In this document: in pieces, positions 33,118 through 42,222 of the stretch
Layout: each line of letters begins with the position of its first letter
How positions within the stretch are numbered: position 1 is the first letter of the stretch
NCBI RefSeq assembly: GCF_001425045.1
Contig: NZ_LMDJ01000001.1
Location: forward strand, 435,859 to 499,858
Origin: Massilia sp. Root351
GTDB lineage: Bacteria > Pseudomonadota > Gammaproteobacteria > Burkholderiales > Burkholderiaceae_D
Length of the DNA: 64,000 nucleotides
Direction: 5' to 3'
Translations under genes and position numbers: made by a program
The notes under the pieces: generated by a model
Databases searched by the model: none
Told to the model about the DNA's origin: nothing
The model's input: the letters and a program-made list of their open reading frames with translations, nothing else

Positions 33118-34044
33118 TCAGTTCAGTCCGCCGAAGCGCTGGTAGAAGGCGGGGCCGGCTTCGGCGGCGGTGTCATCCTCGCGCCGCAGCACGGCCAGCA
33201 CGTGCTGCTCGGCGGCGCCCGCCACCAGGCGGTACAGTTCGCGCGCCAGCTCGTAGGCGGCGGCGCCCGGCCATGGATCGGGCAGCAGTTCCACCGGCAA
33301 CTGCGGGTCGTGCAGCTGGACCCGGCGGTAGGCATGGATCAGCAGCGAGCGGATCACGAAGGCCTGCTCCGGCGCCGGGTGGTGCCCGCCGCGCAGCAGG
33401 GCCAGCAGCGGCTGGAACTGCGCGATGAATTGCTGGTAGCCATCCATCACGCCGCTCAAGTCCCAGCCCTCGTCTATCATTTCCCGCAGCGGACGGCCGC
33501 TGCGCGCGCCCGGCATCTGGGCGGCGTGGCAGATGAACAGCTTGTCGCGCGTGCCGGTGCGGGCCAGCAACTCGTCGAGCGTGTCCGGATTGCCGGCCGG
33601 GTGGCCGAACACGCCGGCCGACACCAGGCCGTAGCCTTCCCACACCAGTTCCTTGCGCAGCAGCGTGCGCTCCGCCGCGCCCAGGCTGTTGCCGCTCATC
33701 ACCAGCGTCCAGTTGCCGTCCCAGTGCAGGTGCAGCGGCGAGTAGACGCGGCGCTGCGCGCGCGCCAGGCGGGCCTGCGATTCGGGCGGAATGGAGTACG
33801 ACGAGCGCCGCCCGTCGCGCTGGGACACCAGCCAGCCCTCCTGCGCCAGCCGGAACACCGAGGTGCGCAGCAGCCTGTCGTTGACGCCGAACGGCGCCAG
33901 CAGCTCGATCAGGCTGCCCAGCCACACCACGCCGCCGTGCGGCACGATGGCGTCGCCGAAGATGGTCATGACCAGCGATTTGGAGCGCGGCGGGTCGCTG
34001 GCCAGGAAGTGGGCTATCCATTCGTTGCTGTTCAGGGTTTTCAT
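33118..34044 (-). CDS. paaX: phenylacetic acid degradation repressor PaaX
   Basis: 308 residues, normal family length. PaaX represses paa genes until phenylacetyl-CoA is made. N-terminal winged helix: PHGGVVWLGSLIELLAPFGV and DRLLRTSVFRLAQEGWLVSQ, with basic RDGRRSSYSI. The C-terminal effector domain includes GNWTLVMSGNSLGAAER and YRRVQLHDPQLPVELLPDPW. The ATG at 34044 gives the usual N-terminus, though no strong ribosome site is seen. It is divergent from paaA, and the 202-base gap holds the likely operator. Confidence 0.93.
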   Translation of the reverse strand: MKTLNSNEWIAHFLASDPPRSKSLVMTIFGDAIVPHGGVVWLGSLIELLAPFGVNDRLLRTSVFRLAQEGWLVSQRDGRRSSYSIPPESQARLARAQRRVYSPLHLHWDGNWTLVMSGNSLGAAERTLLRKELVWEGYGLVSAGVFGHPAGNPDTLDELLARTGTRDKLFICHAAQMPGARSGRPLREMIDEGWDLSGVMDGYQQFIAQFQPLLALLRGGHHPAPEQAFVIRSLLIHAYRRVQLHDPQLPVELLPDPWPGAAAYELARELYRLVAGAAEQHVLAVLRREDDTAAEAGPAFYQRFGGLN

Positions 34045-34160
34045 CTTGCGCACGGGTGTTTTTCTCTCAAGCGGGGAGTTTACTTTGCTGTGGCTTCGGC
34101 GCAGCATTATTTTTCTTGGATCGGGCCATTCTGGCACCAACACGCCGCAAAGGGATACAG

Positions 34161-34182
34161 TTTTTTGATTTGAGTCAAAAAA
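34161..34182. promoter_or_regulatory. inverted repeat in the paaX-paaA gap, candidate PaaX operator
   Basis: TTTTTTGA, six bases, TCAAAAAA is a perfect 8-bp inverted repeat in an otherwise AT-rich stretch. It sits 65 bases before paaA and 117 bases before paaX, in the promoter region of both. A PaaX or catabolite-regulator site is the natural reading; I cannot match it to a verified consensus. Confidence 0.5.
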
Positions 34183-34246
34183 ACAGTATGCAAACGAATT
34201 TTTGTATCGTATGATGATTTTACACCCTTGACCAAGGAGACAAAAC

Positions 34247-35236
34247 ATGTACGCACAGATGGTTGAAACCGGCCTGAAGAAAGTTCAGACGAACGAGGAC
34301 ATGAGCGCCGACGAGCGCGCGTTCCAGGCCCGCATCGACGCCGGCGTGAAGATCGAGGCCAAGGACTGGATGCCCGACGCCTACCGCAAGACGCTGATCC
34401 GCCAGATCTCCCAGCATGCCCATTCCGAAATCGTCGGCCAGTTGCCCGAAGGTAACTGGGTGACGCGCGCGCCCACGCTGAAACGCAAGTCCGTGCTGCT
34501 GGCCAAGATCCAGGACGAAGCCGGCCACGGCCTGTACCTGTACAGCGCCGCCGAAACGCTGGGCGTTTCGCGCGACGAACTGCTGGCCGCCCTGCACAGC
34601 GGCAAAGCCAAGTATTCCAGCATCTTCAACTACCCCACGCTGAGCTGGGCCGACATGGGCGCCATCGGCTGGCTGGTGGACGGTTCGGCCATCATCAACC
34701 AGATCCCGCTGTGCCGCTGCTCCTACGGTCCGTATTCGCGCGCCATGATCCGCGTGTGCAAGGAAGAGTCCTTCCATGCGCGCCAGGGCTACGACATCAT
34801 GATGTCGCTGGCCAAGGGCACGCCGGAACAGAAAGCCATGGCGCAGGACGCGCTGAACCGCTGGTGGTGGCCGTCGCTGATGATGTTCGGCCCGTCCGAC
34901 GCCGAGTCGGTCAACAGCGCGCAGTCCGCGCAATGGCGCATCAAGCTGTTCTCGAACGACGAACTGCGCCAGCGCATGGTCGACCAGACCGTCCCGCAAG
35001 CCGAATACCTGGGCCTGACCGTGCCCGATCCCGACCTGAAATTCAACGCCGAAACCGGCCACTATGAATTCGGCGAAATCGACTGGAGCGAGTTCCAGGC
35101 TGTGCTGAAGGGCAACGGCCCGTGCAACCGCGAGCGCCTGCGCACCCGCGTCAAGGCCTACGAGGACGGCGAATGGTTCCGCGACGCGCTGGTGGCCTAC
35201 GCCGACAAACACAAAGAGGAGAAGGCTGCGGCCTGA
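34247..35236 (+). CDS. paaA: phenylacetyl-CoA epoxidase catalytic subunit
   Basis: 329 residues. PaaA is the di-iron subunit of the PaaABCE epoxidase, which adds one oxygen to the ring of phenylacetyl-CoA. The iron ligands are visible in [18 protein letters not shown] and in [20 protein letters not shown] (Glu and His pairs). AGGAGA precedes ATG. It heads an operon with only short gaps to paaB and paaC. Confidence 0.97.
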   Translation: MYAQMVETGLKKVQTNEDMSADERAFQARIDAGVKIEAKDWMPDAYRKTLIRQISQHAHSEIVGQLPEGNWVTRAPTLKRKSVLLAKIQDEAGHGLYLYSAAETLGVSRDELLAALHSGKAKYSSIFNYPTLSWADMGAIGWLVDGSAIINQIPLCRCSYGPYSRAMIRVCKEESFHARQGYDIMMSLAKGTPEQKAMAQDALNRWWWPSLMMFGPSDAESVNSAQSAQWRIKLFSNDELRQRMVDQTVPQAEYLGLTVPDPDLKFNAETGHYEFGEIDWSEFQAVLKGNGPCNRERLRTRVKAYEDGEWFRDALVAYADKHKEEKAAA

Positions 35237-35247
35237 GGAGACATAAG

Positions 35248-35532
35248 ATGAGCAAAGAATGGCCATTGTGGGAAGTATTCATCCGCAGCCAGCACGGCCT
35301 GGCGCACAAGCATGTGGGCAGCCTGCACGCGTCCGACGCCGCCATGGCGGTCAACAACGCGCGCGACGTCTACACCCGCCGCAATGAAGGCGTGAGCATC
35401 TGGGTGGTGAAAGCCACCGACATCGTGGCCAGCAGCCCGGGCGACAAGGACGCGCTGTTCGAACCGTCCAACAGCAAGGTTTATCGCCATCCCACCTTCT
35501 TCCCGATGCCGGAAGAAGTGAAGAACCTGTAA
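35248..35532 (+). CDS. paaB: phenylacetyl-CoA epoxidase subunit PaaB
   Basis: 94 residues. Small structural subunit of the epoxidase, bridging PaaAC dimers. It begins MSKEWPLWEVFIRSQHGLAH and contains the conserved GSLHASDAAMAVNNARDVYT and FFPMPEEVKNL. AGGAGA and a 11-base gap from paaA. Confidence 0.95.
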   Translation: MSKEWPLWEVFIRSQHGLAHKHVGSLHASDAAMAVNNARDVYTRRNEGVSIWVVKATDIVASSPGDKDALFEPSNSKVYRHPTFFPMPEEVKNL

Positions 35533-35545
35533 GCGGGACGCGGTC

Positions 35546-36310
35546 ATGGACAAACTCATGGACGATAAGCTCGCCTGGCTGCTGCGCCAGGGCGACAATG
35601 CCCTGATCCTGAGCCAGCGCCTGTCGGAGCTGTGCGGCAAGGGGCCGGCGCTGGAAGAGGATATGGCGCTGACCAATGTGGCGCTGGACCTGCTGGGCCA
35701 GACCCGCATGTGGTACACCTGCGCCGGCGAACTGGAAGGCGCCGGCCGCGACGAGGACCGGCTGGCCTACCACCGCGACGCGCACGATTTCAAGAACTGC
35801 CTGCTGGTGGAGCAGCCGAACGGCAACTACGCCGACACCATGGTGCGCCAGTTCTACTTCGACACCTGGCACTACTTCTTCATCGGCGCGCTGACCAGCT
35901 CCGGCGATGAGCGCATCCGCGAGATCGCCGAGAAGTCGCTGAAGGAAGTGACCTACCACCTGCGCCGCAGCGGCGACCTGATCGTGCGCCTGGGCGACGG
36001 TACTGAAGTCAGCCGCGCCAAGACGCAGACGGCGGCCGACGAGCTGTGGATGTACACCGGCGAGTTCTTCAACTACGACGCGGTGGACCAGGCCATGGTG
36101 GCCGCCGGCGTGGCCCCGGCTTGCGAGCCGCTGCGCGCGCAATGGCTGGCGCACGTGAGCGACATCTTCGGCGAAGCCACGTTGACGATGCCGTCGCCGG
36201 ACGCCTGGATGCAGAAGGGCGGCAAGCAGGGCGTGCACAGCGAGCACCTGGGCTACCTGCTGGCCGAAATGCAGTTCCTGCAGCGCGCCTATCCCGGATC
36301 GGAGTGGTAA
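35546..36310 (+). CDS. paaC: phenylacetyl-CoA epoxidase structural subunit
   Basis: 254 residues, a degenerate di-iron-fold relative of PaaA that forms the stable heterodimer with it. Features: RQGDNALILSQRLSELCGKG, NVALDLLGQTRMWYTCAGEL, VRQFYFDTWHYFFI and EKSLKEVTYHLRRSGDLIV. The gene starts 13 bases after paaB. Confidence 0.95.
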   Translation: MDKLMDDKLAWLLRQGDNALILSQRLSELCGKGPALEEDMALTNVALDLLGQTRMWYTCAGELEGAGRDEDRLAYHRDAHDFKNCLLVEQPNGNYADTMVRQFYFDTWHYFFIGALTSSGDERIREIAEKSLKEVTYHLRRSGDLIVRLGDGTEVSRAKTQTAADELWMYTGEFFNYDAVDQAMVAAGVAPACEPLRAQWLAHVSDIFGEATLTMPSPDAWMQKGGKQGVHSEHLGYLLAEMQFLQRAYPGSEW

Positions 36311-36898
36311 GTGAACGCCGCCGCCGCTGTTGCCGCCACGGGCGCCGCCGTCACCGCTGAGCAGGTCTGGGCCTGGCTCGCCGAGGTGGCCGATCCGGAA
36401 ATCCCCGTGATCTCCGTGGTCGACCTGGGCATCGTGCGCGACGTGGCCGTGGCGGAGGGCGGTGCTTGCACCGTCACCATCACGCCCACCTACTCGGGCT
36501 GCCCGGCCATGCAGGTGATCGCGGACGCCGTCACCGACGCGCTGCGCGAGCGCGGCATCGCGCAGGTGGACCTGCGCACGCAGCTGTCGCCGGCATGGAC
36601 CACCGACTGGATGAGCGAAGAGGGCAAGGCCAAGCTGAAGGGCTACGGCATCGCCCCGCCCGCGCAGCAGGTGGTCGACATCAGCGGCTTGCGCCGCGGG
36701 GCTTCCGGCACTGCCGACCTGGCCGCCGGCCTTCGTGCCAATATCAAGCGCGGCGCCATTGCGCGGCCCAAGGTGGTGTGCCCCCATTGCGGCTCCAGCC
36801 ACACCGAAAACACCAGCCAGTTCGGTTCCACGCCTTGCAAGGCGCTGTACAAGTGCCTCGATTGCCGCGAGCCGTTCGACTACTTCAAGTGCCACTGA
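36311..36898 (+). CDS. paaD: PaaD, iron-sulfur assembly protein for the epoxidase
   Basis: 195 residues, starting with GTG right after the paaC stop codon. The N-terminal DUF59/MIP18-type domain (AEVADPEIPVISVVDLGIVR, PTYSGCPAMQVIADAV) supports iron-sulfur maturation, probably of the PaaE cluster. The C-terminal tail has a CPHCGSSH ... CLDCREPFDYFKCH zinc-ribbon-like set of cysteines. Confidence 0.93.
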   Translation: MNAAAAVAATGAAVTAEQVWAWLAEVADPEIPVISVVDLGIVRDVAVAEGGACTVTITPTYSGCPAMQVIADAVTDALRERGIAQVDLRTQLSPAWTTDWMSEEGKAKLKGYGIAPPAQQVVDISGLRRGASGTADLAAGLRANIKRGAIARPKVVCPHCGSSHTENTSQFGSTPCKALYKCLDCREPFDYFKCH

Positions 36899-36911
36899 GA
36901 GCATAACCATT

Positions 36912-37988
36912 ATGAGCAAATTCTATCCGCTGTCCGTCGCCCAGGTGAGCAACGAAACGCGCGACTGCATCGCCGTCACCTTCGCCGTGCCGCCCGAACT
37001 GGAAGAGAGCTTCAAATACCAGCAAGGCCAGCACCTTACGCTGCGCACCCATATCAACACCGAAGACGTGCGCCGCTCGTACTCGATCTGCTCCGCCGTG
37101 CAGGACGGCGCGCTGCGCGTGGCCATCAAGCGCACGCCCGGCGGCATGTTCTCCACCTGGGCCAACGACACGCTGAAGCCGGGCACGGTGATCGAAGTGA
37201 TGCCGCCCATGGGCCACTTCAACGTGCCGCTGAACGCCGCCAACCGCAAGAACTACATGGCGTTCGCGGCCGGCAGCGGCATCACGCCTATCCTGTCCAT
37301 CATCAAGACCACGCTGCTGACGGAGCCGAACAGCCGCTTCACGCTGTTCTACGGCAACCGCGCCTCGTCGTCGGTGATCTTCAAGAACGAACTGGCCGAC
37401 CTGAAGGACATTTACACCGACCGCCTGAACATCGCTTACGTGATGAGCCGCGAGCAGCAGGATATCGAACTGTTCAACGGCCGCATCACCAAGGAAAAAG
37501 CGCAGCAGTTCCTGCAGCACTGGGTGCGCGTGGCGGACTACGACAACGCCTTCATCTGCGGCCCGGAAGACATGATGCACGGCGTCTCGGCCGCGCTGCA
37601 GGAAGCGGGCATGCCGAAGGCGAACATCAAGATCGAACTGTTCGCGGCCAGCATCCCGAAGCACCAGCACAAGCCGCGCGCGCAAGCAGAGGTGGGTACC
37701 GGGCTGACAGAGGTGACGGTGGTCATGGACGGCAACCACACCATGTTCACCATGGACCGCGACAAGGAATCCATCCTGGACGCCGGTCTGCGCGCCGGCA
37801 TCGACATGCGCTACTCGTGCAAGGGCGGCGTGTGCTCCACCTGCCGCTGCAAGGTGCTGGACGGGAAAGTGGACATGGACGTGAACTACGCGCTGGAAGA
37901 CTACGAGATCGCGCGCGGCTTCGTGCTGAGCTGCCAGAGCTTCCCGGTGACGGACAAGGTGGTGGTCGACTTCGACCAGCACGAATAA
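36912..37988 (+). CDS. paaE: phenylacetyl-CoA epoxidase reductase subunit
   Basis: 358 residues. PaaE passes electrons from NADPH through FAD and a [2Fe-2S] cluster to PaaA. The flavin-binding region contains RRSYSICSAVQDGALRVAIK; the NADPH site follows MAFAAGSGITPILSIIKTTL. The plant-type ferredoxin cluster is C303, C308, C311 and C341 (CKGGVCSTC, then LSCQS). It starts 13 bases after paaD. Confidence 0.96.
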   Translation: MSKFYPLSVAQVSNETRDCIAVTFAVPPELEESFKYQQGQHLTLRTHINTEDVRRSYSICSAVQDGALRVAIKRTPGGMFSTWANDTLKPGTVIEVMPPMGHFNVPLNAANRKNYMAFAAGSGITPILSIIKTTLLTEPNSRFTLFYGNRASSSVIFKNELADLKDIYTDRLNIAYVMSREQQDIELFNGRITKEKAQQFLQHWVRVADYDNAFICGPEDMMHGVSAALQEAGMPKANIKIELFAASIPKHQHKPRAQAEVGTGLTEVTVVMDGNHTMFTMDRDKESILDAGLRAGIDMRYSCKGGVCSTCRCKVLDGKVDMDVNYALEDYEIARGFVLSCQSFPVTDKVVVDFDQHE

Positions 37989-37990
37989 AC

Positions 37991-38021
37991 CTGGGCTCAG
38001 ACCCGCTGGGTCCGACCCCTG
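37991..38021. repeat. GC-rich GGGTC/GACCC palindrome between paaE and paaG
   Basis: CTGGGCTCAGACCCGCTGGG then TCCGACCCCTG contains GGGTC-C-GACCC and an overlapping GGG-CTCA-GACCC arm. It resembles the core GGGGTCTGACCCC of the palindrome at 61048-61120, as if from one small repeat family. It sits in the 49-base gap between paaE and paaG. Confidence 0.4.
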
Positions 38022-38037
38022 CTTTAACGGAGACGCC

Positions 38038-38829
38038 ATGAGTTACGAGAACATCCTGTTTGAAATCAAAGGCGGTATCGCCAAGCTGACCCTGAACCGC
38101 CCGGACAAGCTGAACAGCTTCACCCAGGCCATGCACCTGGAAGTGCGCGACGCGCTGGCCAAGGTGCAGGCCGACAAATCCGTGCGCGTGCTGCTGCTCA
38201 CCGGCGCGGGACGCGGCTTCTGCGCCGGCCAGGACCTGGGCGACCGCGCCGTGGAACCCGGCGCCGCAGGCGTGGACCTGGGCGACTCGGTGGAGAAATT
38301 CTACGCCCCGCTGGTGCTCACGCTGCGCAGCCTGCCCATGCCCGTCATTTGCGCCGTGAACGGCGTGGCGGCAGGCGCAGGGGCCAACCTGGCGCTGGCC
38401 TGCGACATCGTCATTGCCGGCAAATCGGCCAGCTTCGTGGAAGCGTTCTGCCGCCTGGGCCTGATCCCGGACACCGGCGGCACCTGGATCTTGCCGCGTT
38501 TGATCGGCATGGCGCGCGCCACCGGCCTGGCCATGCTGGGCGAGAAGCTCACCGCCGACCGTGCCGAGCAGTGGGGCCTGATCTGGAAAGCCGTGCCCGA
38601 CGAACTGCTGATGACCGAAGCCGCCGCCATGGCCGAACACTTTGCCGCCGCGCCGACCAAGGGCCTGGCCTTCACCAAGAAAGCGCTGCAGATCAGCCAC
38701 TGCAATTCGCTGCCCGAGCAGCTCAAGCTGGAAGGTGAGATGATGCGCGAGCTGGGTTACAGCCATGACTACCGCGAAGGCGTGGCCGCCTTCATCGGCA
38801 AGCGCACGCCCGAGTTCAAAGGAGAGTAA
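38038..38829 (+). CDS. paaG: epoxide isomerase PaaG (enoyl-CoA hydratase family)
   Basis: 263 residues. PaaG converts ring-1,2-epoxyphenylacetyl-CoA to oxepin-CoA and later shifts double bonds. Crotonase signatures: GAGRGFCAGQDLGDRAVEPG, GVAAGAGANLALACDIVIAG (oxyanion hole) and FCRLGLIPDTGGTWILPRLI, which carries the catalytic Asp. GGAGA precedes ATG. Confidence 0.95.
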   Translation: MSYENILFEIKGGIAKLTLNRPDKLNSFTQAMHLEVRDALAKVQADKSVRVLLLTGAGRGFCAGQDLGDRAVEPGAAGVDLGDSVEKFYAPLVLTLRSLPMPVICAVNGVAAGAGANLALACDIVIAGKSASFVEAFCRLGLIPDTGGTWILPRLIGMARATGLAMLGEKLTADRAEQWGLIWKAVPDELLMTEAAAMAEHFAAAPTKGLAFTKKALQISHCNSLPEQLKLEGEMMRELGYSHDYREGVAAFIGKRTPEFKGE

Positions 38830-38832
38830 GCA

Positions 38833-40410
38833 ATGGCAGCTCTGGATAAAGCCAGCGTCGTCGCCGTCATCGGCAGCGGCGCCATGGGTTCGGGTATTGC
38901 GCAGGTGGCGGCGGCCGCCGGCCACACGGTCAAGCTGTACGACACGCGCGCCGAGGCGGTGCACAAGGCCATCGCCGACATCGCCAAGGTCTACCAGAAG
39001 CTGGTGCACAAGGAGCGCATGAGCGCCGCCGACGCGCAAGCCGCCACTGCCCGCCTGCAGGCGGCCGACGGCCTGGCCGGCATGGCCGATGCCGCGCTGG
39101 TGGTGGAAGCCATCGTCGAGAACCTGGACGTGAAGCGCTCCCTGTTCGCCGACCTGGAAGGCATCGTTGGCGACGAGTGCATCCTGGCCACCAATACTTC
39201 CTCGATTTCCGTCACCGCCATCGCCGCCAGGCTGCGCCGCCCGCAGCGCCTGGTGGGCATGCACTTCTTCAATCCGGTGCCGCTGATGGCGCTGGTGGAA
39301 GTGATCAGCGGCCTGGCCACCGAACCTGCCGTGGCAGAGACGGTGTCCGATACGGCGGTCGCATGGGGCAAGAATCCGGTGTACGCCAAGTCCACCCCCG
39401 GCTTCATCGTCAACCGCGTGGCGCGCCCGTATTACGCCGAAGGCCTGCGCCTGCTCAACGAGCAGGCCGCCGACGCCGCCACCATCGACGCCGTGATGCG
39501 CGAGGCGGGCGGCTTCCGCATGGGGCCATTCGAGCTGATGGACCTGATCGGGCACGACGTGAACTACTCCGTCACCCAGTCGGTCTTCAACGCCTATTAC
39601 AGCGATCCGCGCTTCACGCCGTCGGTGATCCAGCAGGAGCTGGTGAACGCCGGCTTCCTGGGCCGCAAGTCGGGCCGTGGCTTCTACGCCTACGGCGACG
39701 GCGCCGTGGTGCCGCCAGCGCAAAGCGAGGCGGCGCAAGCCAGGCCTGAATACGTGAGCTACAGCGTGGAACCAGGCGCCAGTGGCGCATCGTGCGTGAC
39801 GGACGCCGTGCTGGCGCGCTTCCAGGAGCGCGGCATCGCCGTCACGCTGCGCAAGGCCAGCGAGGCGCACGGCCACGCTGCGGCGATCGTGCAGGAGCAT
39901 GCGCCGGCCTTCCATTGCAACGGCGCGGCCGTCTATCTGACCGATGGCCGCAGCGCTACCCAGCGCGCGGCCGACAACAAGCATCCGGACACGGTGGTGT
40001 TCGACCTGGCGTACGATTACGGCAAAGCCACCCGCATCGCCATCGCCGCCGCCGACCAGTGCAGCGCTTCAGCGTACAGCGCCGTGGTGGGCCTGTTCCA
40101 GGCCGCCGGCTTCGCCGTGACGAAACTGGACGACGTGCCCGGGCTGGCCGTGATGCGCACCGTGGCCATGCTGGCCAACGAAGCGGCCGATGCGGTCAAC
40201 CAGGGCGTGTGCAGCGCGCAGGGCGCGGACGTCGCCATGCAGAAGGGCGTGAACTATCCGCGCGGGCCGCTGGCCTGGGCCGACGCCGTCGGCGTCGATC
40301 GCATCGCCACCGTATTGGGCAACCTCGCAGCCGCTTATGGCGAAGACCGCTACCGCGTGTCGCCGCTGCTGCGCCGCAAACAGGCATCGGGAGCGAAATT
40401 CCATGCATAA
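38833..40410 (+). CDS. paaH: 3-hydroxyacyl-CoA dehydrogenase PaaH
   Basis: 525 residues, with two 3-hydroxyacyl-CoA dehydrogenase C-terminal domains as usual for PaaH. It oxidises 3-hydroxyadipyl-CoA to 3-oxoadipyl-CoA with NAD. The Rossmann motif is VVAVIGSGAMGSGIAQVAAA; the catalytic pair is in MHFFNPVPLMALVEVI. The gene starts 3 bases after paaG and overlaps paaI by 8 bases. Confidence 0.95.
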   Translation: MAALDKASVVAVIGSGAMGSGIAQVAAAAGHTVKLYDTRAEAVHKAIADIAKVYQKLVHKERMSAADAQAATARLQAADGLAGMADAALVVEAIVENLDVKRSLFADLEGIVGDECILATNTSSISVTAIAARLRRPQRLVGMHFFNPVPLMALVEVISGLATEPAVAETVSDTAVAWGKNPVYAKSTPGFIVNRVARPYYAEGLRLLNEQAADAATIDAVMREAGGFRMGPFELMDLIGHDVNYSVTQSVFNAYYSDPRFTPSVIQQELVNAGFLGRKSGRGFYAYGDGAVVPPAQSEAAQARPEYVSYSVEPGASGASCVTDAVLARFQERGIAVTLRKASEAHGHAAAIVQEHAPAFHCNGAAVYLTDGRSATQRAADNKHPDTVVFDLAYDYGKATRIAIAAADQCSASAYSAVVGLFQAAGFAVTKLDDVPGLAVMRTVAMLANEAADAVNQGVCSAQGADVAMQKGVNYPRGPLAWADAVGVDRIATVLGNLAAAYGEDRYRVSPLLRRKQASGAKFHA

Positions 40411-40864
40411 AGACGCACCGGTTTTAACCGCCGCCGAGGCGCAGGCGCTGGCCCGGGCCGCCGGCGACGCGATGTATGCGCGCGACCGCGCCACCCAGGC
40501 CATGGGCATGCTGCTGGCCGAGATCCGGCCCGGCTATGCGCGCATGACCATGCCGGTAAGGGAAGACATGCTGAACGGGCACCAGACCTGCCACGGCGGC
40601 TTTATTTTCGCGTTGGCGGACAGCGCCTTCGCGTTTGCGTGCAACAGCCACAACCAAAACACGGTGGGCGCCGGCTGCACGATCGAGTACCTGGCCCCCG
40701 GCCGCCATCACGACCTGCTGACGGCCGAAGCCGTGGAGCAGGCGCTGGCCGGCAAGAGCGGCATCTACGACGTCAAGGTCAGCAACCAGGACGGACGCAT
40801 CATCGCCCTGTTCCGTGGCAAGTCGCACCGCGTCAGCGGAGAAGTGGCGCCGCAGCAGGGTTAG
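40403..40864 (+). CDS. paaI: hydroxyphenylacetyl-CoA thioesterase PaaI
   Basis: 153 residues, hotdog fold. It releases CoA from dead-end ring-hydroxylated phenylacetyl-CoA products. Catalytic region: MLNGHQTCHGGFIFALADSA (HGG and Asp). The ATG lies inside the last codons of paaH, so translation is coupled. Confidence 0.94.
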   Translation: MHKDAPVLTAAEAQALARAAGDAMYARDRATQAMGMLLAEIRPGYARMTMPVREDMLNGHQTCHGGFIFALADSAFAFACNSHNQNTVGAGCTIEYLAPGRHHDLLTAEAVEQALAGKSGIYDVKVSNQDGRIIALFRGKSHRVSGEVAPQQG

Positions 40865-40887
40865 TTCAAGAATACGAGGAGACAGCA

Positions 40888-42213
40888 ATGGTTCAACGCA
40901 ATCCCGCCCCAGCCGACCTGGAGCCTATCGAACGCGCCAGCAAGGACGAGCTGCAGGCGCTGCAACTGGAACGCATGAAGTGGACGTTGAAGCATGCGTA
41001 TGAAAACGTGCCGCACTACCGCGCGGCATTCGACGAGAAGGGCGTACATCCGGACGACCTGAAGACATTGGCCGACCTGGCCAAGTTCCCCTTCACGGAC
41101 AAGAAGACCCTGCGCGACAATTATCCCTTCGGCCTGTTCGCGGTACCGCGCGAGAAAGTGGTGCGCATCCACGCCTCTAGCGGCACCACCGGCAAGGCCA
41201 CCGTGGTGGGCTACACGCAAAACGACATCGACACCTGGGCCAACGTGGTGGCGCGCTCCATCCGCGCCGCGGGCGGCCGCGCCGGCGACATGGTGCACAT
41301 CTCCTACGGCTATGGCCTGTTCACCGGCGGCCTGGGCGCGCACTACGGCGCCGAGCGGCTGGGCTGCACCGTGATCCCCATGTCCGGCGGCCAGACCGAG
41401 AAGCAGGTGCAGCTGATCCAGGACTTCAAGCCCGAGATCATCATGGTCACGCCGTCCTACATGCTCAACATCATCGAGGAATTCCAGCGCCAGGGACTGG
41501 ACGCGGCCGAATCGTCGCTGAAGGTGGGCATCTTCGGCGCCGAACCGTGGACCGACGCCATGCGCGCCGAGATCGAGGCGCGCGCCGGCATCGACGCGGT
41601 GGACATCTACGGCCTGTCCGAAGTGATGGGCCCCGGCGTGGCCAGCGAATGCATCGAGTCGAAGGACGGCCCGGTGATCTGGGAAGACCATTTCTACCCC
41701 GAGATCATCGACCCCGACACCGGCGAAGTGCTGCCGGACGGCTCGGACGGCGAACTGGTGTTCACCTCGCTGTCGAAGGAAGCGCTGCCCATCATCCGCT
41801 ACCGCACGCGCGACCTGACCCGTTTGCTGCCGCCGACTTCGCGCTCCATGCGCCGCATCGGCAAGATCACCGGCCGCTCGGACGACATGATGATCATCCG
41901 CGGCGTGAACGTGTTTCCGACCCAGATCGAAGAGCTGATCTGCAAGATGCCGAAGCTGGCGCCGCAATACCAGCTGGTGGTGAGCCGCGACGGCCACCTG
42001 GACAAGCTGGACGTGATCGGCGAACTGCGCCCGGAGCTGACCGGCAAGCTGACCGCCAACGAAGTGGAGGCGCTGGCGCGCGAGCTGGAACACGCCATCA
42101 AGACCTATGTCGGCGTCACCACCCGTGTCAGCCTGCTGGCATCGAACAGCATCGAACGCACCATGACCGGCAAGGCCAGGCGCGTCATCGACAAACGACC
42201 AAAGATAGTCTAA
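40888..42213 (+). CDS. paaK: phenylacetate-CoA ligase
   Basis: 441 residues. Makes phenylacetyl-CoA from phenylacetate, CoA and ATP, the entry reaction. ATP-binding loop HASSGTTGKATVVGYTQND, then YGLSEVMGPGVASECIESKD and IGKITGRSDDMMIIRGVNVF of the adenylate-forming family. The upstream GAGGAGACAGCA is the ribosome site. Confidence 0.96.
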   Translation: MVQRNPAPADLEPIERASKDELQALQLERMKWTLKHAYENVPHYRAAFDEKGVHPDDLKTLADLAKFPFTDKKTLRDNYPFGLFAVPREKVVRIHASSGTTGKATVVGYTQNDIDTWANVVARSIRAAGGRAGDMVHISYGYGLFTGGLGAHYGAERLGCTVIPMSGGQTEKQVQLIQDFKPEIIMVTPSYMLNIIEEFQRQGLDAAESSLKVGIFGAEPWTDAMRAEIEARAGIDAVDIYGLSEVMGPGVASECIESKDGPVIWEDHFYPEIIDPDTGEVLPDGSDGELVFTSLSKEALPIIRYRTRDLTRLLPPTSRSMRRIGKITGRSDDMMIIRGVNVFPTQIEELICKMPKLAPQYQLVVSRDGHLDKLDVIGELRPELTGKLTANEVEALARELEHAIKTYVGVTTRVSLLASNSIERTMTGKARRVIDKRPKIV

Positions 42214-42222
42214 GGAACCAAC

